From positions 1 to 64,000 of the forward strand of contig JAQGBZ010000039.1 in assembly GCA_034687125.1 (NCBI GenBank): a stretch of 64,000 nucleotides of DNA, in the 5' to 3' direction. The position numbers and the translations under genes are program-made. Within the stretch, counting starts at the first letter, position 1. The number at the start of each line of letters is the position of its first letter. This document shows, piece after piece, positions 63,039 to 64,000 of this stretch. This DNA is from Neelides folsomi (Eukaryota > Arthropoda > Collembola > Neelipleona > Neelidae). The notes beneath the pieces were generated by a model, which worked only from the letters and a program-made list of their open reading frames with translations, ran no database searches and was not told the DNA's origin.

Positions 63039-64000
63039 ATGGCAAGAAAGAAAGTTCATCCCGAAAAGGATAAAGAGAAGGAGAAGACCAAAGAAGATAA
63101 GAAGGGAAAGACCGAAAAAGGTGAAGCGAAGGGAGGAAAGGAGGAAAAGAAAAAAGAGAAAAAGCCCAAGAAGGAGAAAAAGAAACCAGACGCTCAAGAC
63201 GGCGGAGATGAAGAAGAAGACGATGATGAGGAAGATGAAGAGGACCCAAGAGCCAAAATTGTACCCAAGAATTATACAATTCCTAAAGAGCTCAAAGTTC
63301 TCGAAAAAACCCATTTAATTATCATACAGCATGAACTCACCATTTATCAAGTCGATTATGGATTTGCGGTAAAAGGCAGCAACATTTATTCATCTTAAAA
63401 TATGTAACCTTTGTTATATTATATTTATATTTATTTTAAAATTAAATTGATAGACCAATAACCGATATCATATATTCGACAATTTTGGAAACAAAATTTA
63501 TGACGCGGCCGAGAATGGGAAAATCGTGTGTGCTTGCAACGACGGCTACGACTTCAATCTGAATGTGTACGACAAAGATACTCCTGTAATGACCTGCAAT
63601 GTTCCATACAATTTTTGGCATTCTTGTTTCGGGAAAAGTAAAGGAAACGACGATATGGAAATTAAGTCTGGGGATGGTGCTATCATTGGCTATGTAAATA
63701 AAATTAAATATTTTAAGATTTCTGTAATTTAAACATATAAAAATGAAACTTAATAACTAATAATTAAGGTCCATCAAGAAAATTATAATCCTCCCAAGTT
63801 CAGGATTGAAGATAATGACAAAGACACAGTTTTTTACATTGTTGGACCCAAAGTGGAAGGTCGACTTTCTTGGCGTTTGATAGGAGAAGGAGAATTCTCT
63901 ATTTTAACTGCAGACGAGTCGATGAAGATCGGGAAGATTGCTCGAATCGACGACGACATTTTGGGCGATGAAGTTGAGAACGGCGAAAACTTTGGGGTCG
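63039..64000 (+). CDS. Phospholipid scramblase-family protein (5' part, cut by window end)
   Basis: Scramblase-fold (LOR/tubby-like) protein; the family includes PLSCR1-5, proposed to move lipids between membrane leaflets. Three exons are visible: 63039-63368, 63454-63693 and 63769 to beyond 64000. The first about 70 residues are Lys/Glu/Asp-rich low complexity, unlike the Pro-rich heads of PLSCR proteins. The domain follows: LKVLEKTHLIIIQHELTIYQ, TNNRYHIFDNFGNKIYDAAE, GAIIGYV, PPKFRIEDNDKDTVFYIVGP, KIGKIARI and GENFGV, in the order and spacing of the family (GYV, PKF, KI, DNFGI). The cysteine cluster (CCFPCC) that is palmitoylated in PLSCR1 is reduced to isolated Cys residues. The C-terminal helix lies outside the window. 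The N-terminal ATG follows an in-frame stop and is the best start. Confidence 0.8.

Noticed and set aside
63007..63314. Hydrophobic, Phe/Leu-rich minus-strand frames resembling membrane proteins
   Set aside because: They are antisense to the Lys/Glu-rich head of the scramblase-family gene.

Overview
The window looks like nuclear DNA of an arthropod. It is AT-rich, and its genes are split into many exons by mostly short (about 60-150 nt) GT-AG introns. All recognisable products are ordinary metazoan housekeeping or signalling proteins. A wax-ester-synthase/DGAT-type (WSD) acyltransferase gene and the compact intron style would fit a springtail (Collembola), but that taxonomic guess is an inference. 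I saw no bacterial operon, CRISPR array, rRNA or tRNA gene.

Layout. 1.6-3.5 kb (+): a four-exon WSD-like acyltransferase. 4.1-7.3 kb (-): a BRIP1/FANCJ-type Fe-S DNA helicase, whose only coding intron carries a 263-bp hAT-like MITE. 8.6-10.5 kb (+): mitochondrial aspartate aminotransferase (GOT2). 10.9-11.0 kb: a foldback element. 11.6-13.5 kb (+): an FBXO22-like F-box/FIST protein. 14.1-23.7 kb (-): a DLK/LZK (wallenda, MAP3K12/13) kinase, twelve exons with a 5-kb first intron. 23.7-36.8 kb: a long stretch with no recognisable gene. 36.8-45.3 kb (-): a 15-exon LARP4-type RNA-binding protein. 45.3-54.8 kb: another gene-poor stretch.

54.8-63 kb is a dense housekeeping cluster: eIF1 (-), METTL17 (+), a Sep1/SEPT2-group septin (-) and the complex III subunit UQCR10 (+). 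It holds two head-to-head pairs (eIF1/METTL17 and septin/UQCR10). From 63.0 kb (+) a phospholipid-scramblase-family gene starts and runs off the window end.

Functions. Several neighbours serve mitochondria (GOT2, METTL17, UQCR10) and two act in translation (eIF1, LARP4). The genes do not form a single pathway, and I see no undescribed multi-gene system. The exon models were built by hand: every splice was checked for GT/AG and reading phase, and all complete CDS lengths come out divisible by three with the expected protein ends.

The most interesting items are: a septin exon with two same-phase donors enclosing a 32-codon open segment inside the GTPase domain; a hAT-like MITE in the intron that precedes helicase motif VI of BRIP1; four short inverted-repeat elements with different termini; a GC-rich island inside LARP4 that could be an internal promoter; and a scramblase with a Lys/Glu-rich head and few of the usual cysteines.
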